Below are positions 60,794 through 64,000 of a DNA stretch of 64,000 nucleotides, in pieces. The stretch is from Bettongia penicillata ogilbyi. Lineage: Eukaryota; Chordata; Mammalia; Diprotodontia; Potoroidae. Position 1 is the first letter of the stretch; each line of letters begins with the position of its first letter. The stretch lies in assembly GCA_023548195.1 (NCBI GenBank), contig JAJHZJ010000399.1:8251100-8315099 (forward strand). Direction: 5' to 3'. The position numbers and the translations under genes were made by a program. The notes beneath the pieces were generated by a model. It made no database searches and was not told the DNA's origin. It saw only the letters and a program-made list of their open reading frames with translations.

Positions 60794-60978
60794 AGGATTA
60801 ACTAGAGATAAATCTAAATGTAAGATTAGGCAGAGTCTTTAATTAGGTGTTAATGGTTTTCCAAACTGGGGGTTCCTAACAATTATGACTGCACTCAGAA
60901 ATTTTAATCTAAAATTAACTCCCTAAAACAGAAAAGAAGAGAACCAAGGGGACCTTAAGGGTCACTTTATTGGCCACA

Positions 60979-61935
60979 GGTGACAAGGAAGATCTAAACA
61001 TACCACCAGAAGAAGACCACAAAGTCAAATCTCCTACATCCAAAGCCTCCAAGAAAAATGTGAATTGGTATCAGTCCATGGAAAAGCCCAAAAAAGATTT
61101 TGAAAATCACATAAGAAAAGTAGAGGAAGAATTGGAAAGAGAAATGAACATGATGCAAGAAAAGCATGAAAAACTACTCAACTGATTGCTAAAGGCGACC
61201 CCAAAAAATGCTGAAGAAAATAATACCTTAAAAAATAGACTAATTCAAATGCAAAAGAGAGTCAAATAAGCCAATAAGGAGAAGGATGCCTTAAAAAGCA
61301 GAATTGGCCAAATGGAAAAGGAGATCCAAAAGCTTACTGAAGAAAATAATTTCTTAAAATTTAGAATGGAGCAAATGGAAGCTAATGACTTTATGAAAAT
61401 CAACAAATTATAAAACAAAACCAAAAGAGTGAAAAAATAGCAGACAATATGGAATATCTCACTGGAAAAACAATTGACCTGGAAAATAGATCCAGGAGAG
61501 ATTTAAAAGTATTGGTCTACCTGAAAGCCATAATCAAAAACAAAAGAGCCCAAACATCATCTTTCAAGAAATTGTCAAGGAAAACTGCCCTGATATTCTA
61601 GAATTAGAGGGTAAAATAGAAATGGAAAGAATTTGCTGATCACTTCCTGAAAGAGATCCCCAAAACAAAAACTCCCAGGAATATTGTAGCCAAATTCCTG
61701 AATTCCCAGGTCAAGGAGAAAATAGTGCAAGGAGCCAGAAAGAAACAATTTGAGAATTGTGGAAATACAAACAAGATAACTCAAGATTTAACAGCTTCTA
61801 CACTTAGGGATCCAAGGGCTCGGAATATGATATTCAAGAGGTCAAAGGAGTTAGGATTAAAACCAAAAATCACCCATTCAGCAAAACTGAGTAAAATACT
61901 TAAGAGGAAAAATGGTCATTCAGTGAAATAAAGGA
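60979..61935 (+). pseudogene. HAL1/L1 ORF1 remnant (second copy)
   Basis: The opening 71-codon frame is coiled-coil-like (KPKKDFENHIRKVEEELERE). After stops and shifts, the C-terminal part at 61725-61931 reads ARKKQFENCGNTNKITQDL and PKITHSAKLSKIL, matching the ORF1 C-terminal pattern of the other copies. Confidence 0.78.
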
Positions 61936-61956
61936 CTTTCAAGCATTCTTAATGAA

Positions 61957-62265
61957 AGCCATCCACATCCAGAGAAAGAACCATGGAATTGGAACACAGA
62001 ATGAAGCAGACCATTTTCTCTTGTGTTATGTTTTGTTTTGCTTTTTCTCATGGTTTCTCCCATTCATTTTAATTCTTCTATGCAACATGACTAATGTGAA
62101 AATGTGTTTAATAAGAATGTATGAGTCAGAACCCATATAAGAGAGCATGCACAGTGCATACATATAAGAGTCTCAGAGAGGGAGGGAACAGGGAGGAGGA
62201 GAAAATTTAAGATTTATGAAAATGATTGTTGAAAACTGAAAATAAATTAATTAATTTTTTTTAAA
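61957..62265 (+). mobile_element. L1 3' UTR inserted into the HAL1-like element
   Basis: CATCCACATCCAGAGAAAGA, TTTTTCTCATGGTTTCTCCC, AACATGACTAATGTGAAAAT, ending AACTGAAAATAAATTAATTA and TTTTTTTTAAA. The host element reads straight across when this is left out. A different L1 3' subfamily from that of the host. Confidence 0.75.
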
Positions 62266-63056
62266 TGGAGCTGAATAGAAAATTTGACTTTCAAATACAA
62301 GAATCAAGAGACACATGATAAAGGAAACAAGAAAGAGAAACCATAAGGGACTTACTAAAGTGGAACTATTTACATTCTTACATGGAAAGATAATATTTGT
62401 AACCCTTGAGAGCTTTCTCAGTATTGGGTAGTCTATATAAATAGACAGAGGGCACAGGGTGAGTTGCATATGAAGGGATGATATCTGAAAAGACAAAATT
62501 AGGGGGTAAAAGAGGAATATATTGGGAGAAAAAGAAATGGAGAAATAGAATGGGGTAGATTATCTCCCAAAAAGGAGGCAAGAAAAAGCTTTTACAATGG
62601 AGGATAAGAGGGAGGAGGTAAGAGGAAAAGAGTTAACCTTACTCTCCTTGGACTTGGCTTAAGGAGGGAATAACATGCATATTCAATTGGGTATGAAAAT
62701 CTATCTTACCTAACAGGAAAGTGGGGGAAAGGGGATAAGAAAGGATTGGAGGGAGGATGATATAAGGGAGGGCAAACTGGAGGAGGGAGTAATTAGAAGT
62801 AAACACTTTTGAGGAGGGACAGAGTCAAAAGAGAGAATAGAACAAATGGGGGACAGGATAGGATGGAGGGAAATATAGTTAGTCTTTCACAACATGACTG
62901 TTATGGAAGTGTTTTTCATGACTACACATGTATAACTCATATCAAATTACTTGCCTTCCCAACGACAGTGGGTGAGGAAGGGAAAGAAGGTGGAACTCAA
63001 AGTTTTAAAAACAAATGTTAAAAATTTTTATTATATGCAACTGAGAAATAAGACAT

Positions 63057-63285
63057 GTAGACAGAGGGGAACAGAGATCTATCTTGCCCTACAAGAAAAT
63101 AGAAGGGAAATAATGGGGGGGGTGGCGTGGTGATAGAAGACAAGGTAGATTGAGGGAAAAGATAATGGACTATAGAAGGGAGAAAGGAATGCATGCTGTC
63201 TTGGTGTTGGGGGAGGAAATTTTGGAACTCAAAATCTTGTGGAACTGAATGTTGAAAACTAAAATTTAATTAATTAGAGAAAAAA
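63057..63285 (+). mobile_element. L1/HAL1 3' end fragment
   Basis: GAGATCTATCTTGCCCTAC, ATGCATGCTGTCTTGGTG, TTTTGGAACTCAAAATCTTG, GAACTGAATGTTGAAAACTA. A separate copy abutting the preceding one. Confidence 0.65.
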
Positions 63286-63554
63286 TTAGGTGCTAAGCTC
63301 AGTTATTTTTAACTGCTTTTTTTTTTCCAAAAAAAAATATAAGTGCTACTAGAAACCTCTCATTTTAAGTACCCTAGGGCAAACCTTCAGTGTACCTGCC
63401 CTAGTTATAGCTCTATCTATAATCATATCATTACAGAATTTTTATTGCTTCTGTAATAAGAAACACTAGTAATTGAGCTCTAAATGAAGGGAATACACAA
63501 AACCAAAGAGAGGCTGCATAGCTTAAAGAAGGGCTGGGCTTTAGAGTCAAGTCC

Positions 63555-63715
63555 TGACCCTGTACAATAGTGGAAAGAGCCATGATTCCATCATCAGAGG
63601 ACAGCAGGCTCAAATCTTACCTCCAATGCTTAGCACCTGCATAACTTAAAGCAGTCTCCCTGGACCTCAGTTTCCTCATCTCAGCCTCAGACTAGCTGGC
63701 TTCTGCAGTCCCTCA
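63555..63715 (+). repeat. MIR-type CORE-SINE
   Basis: AATAGTGGAAAGAGCCATGA, GGCTCAAATCTTACCTCC, GGACCTCAGTTTCCTCATCT. Confidence 0.75.
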
Positions 63716-64000
63716 GAACTCACTTAAACTCTTAATGTCCCAAAATTCTCTCAGACTACAAGTTACAGAGAAGAAGCCAATCTGATTCAGGACAAGCAGT
63801 TCCCACACCTCTACTGATGAACCATTGGCCTAGGAACAAACAAATGAGCTGTTAATTGTAGATCTGATCTGCCTCAGTATGGTTTATAAAATAACAATGA
63901 AGTGAATACTAAATAGTTGTCTATTTGTTAGTTAAGTGACTTTTATTGATTCTTTTACATCACCAAATTTCCGCCAATATCTCTCCCTCTTCTACCTAGA

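Larger units (their letters stand above)
60979..63050 (+). mobile_element. Second HAL1-like element, 5'-truncated and interrupted
   Basis: Starts within the sequence that lies just upstream of ORF1 in the first copy (GGTGACAAGGAAGATC). ORF1 coiled-coil and RNA-binding pieces run to about 61935, followed by an L1 tail insertion (61957-62265). The element's own sequence then resumes at GGAGCTGAATAG. Its purine-rich stretch runs directly into TCTTTCACAACATGACTG at 62881, so the ORF2-derived part of the first copy is missing. It ends in an A-rich region near 63050. Confidence 0.75.

Overview
This window looks like nuclear DNA of a marsupial. The single protein-coding locus is mammalian. The repeat landscape combines MIR-type CORE-SINEs, a Mar1-type tRNA SINE with an RTE-like tail, marsupial L1 and half-L1 (HAL1) elements, and short hAT-like elements. 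CpG is scarce and there is no CpG island. I cannot tell from the sequence alone whether the animal is an opossum or an Australian marsupial. There are no bacterial, plasmid or phage features, and nothing resembling an operon or CRISPR array.

Region 1-5050 is the last intron of MFAP3L (plus strand), carrying several old SINEs and hAT-like fragments. The terminal coding exon of MFAP3L starts at 5051 after a good acceptor and runs to the stop codon at 5998-6000. A proximal polyadenylation signal follows at 6853-6858. Distal signals at 9888-9893 and 12039-12044 raise the possibility of a much longer 3' UTR. The signal peptide and first half of the Ig domain lie upstream of the window.

From about 12 kb to 64 kb I find no gene I can support. 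The region is repeat-rich intergenic DNA. Its main landmarks are a nested SINE/LINE block (19.7-23.0 kb), compound microsatellites (24.4, 28.0 and 29.3 kb), and a decayed endogenous retrovirus with two LTRs (36.5-40.8 kb). Next come an L1 piece inside an ancient repeat (42.2 kb) and a nearly full-length antisense L1 (45.2-50.8 kb). A 7SL RNA pseudogene (50.9-51.2 kb) is followed by further L1 ends, then a complete-looking HAL1-like element with target-site duplications (54.6-58.1 kb). The window closes with a Mar1 SINE with a perfect target-site duplication (60.5 kb) and a second HAL1-like element interrupted by another L1 tail (61.0-63.3 kb).

No novel multi-gene system is visible. The points most worth a second look are the possible extended MFAP3L 3' UTR, the 7SL pseudogene, and the HAL1-like element that keeps an ORF2 C-terminal cysteine motif without the reverse transcriptase. 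Family names come from recognising sequence patterns; no database search was run.
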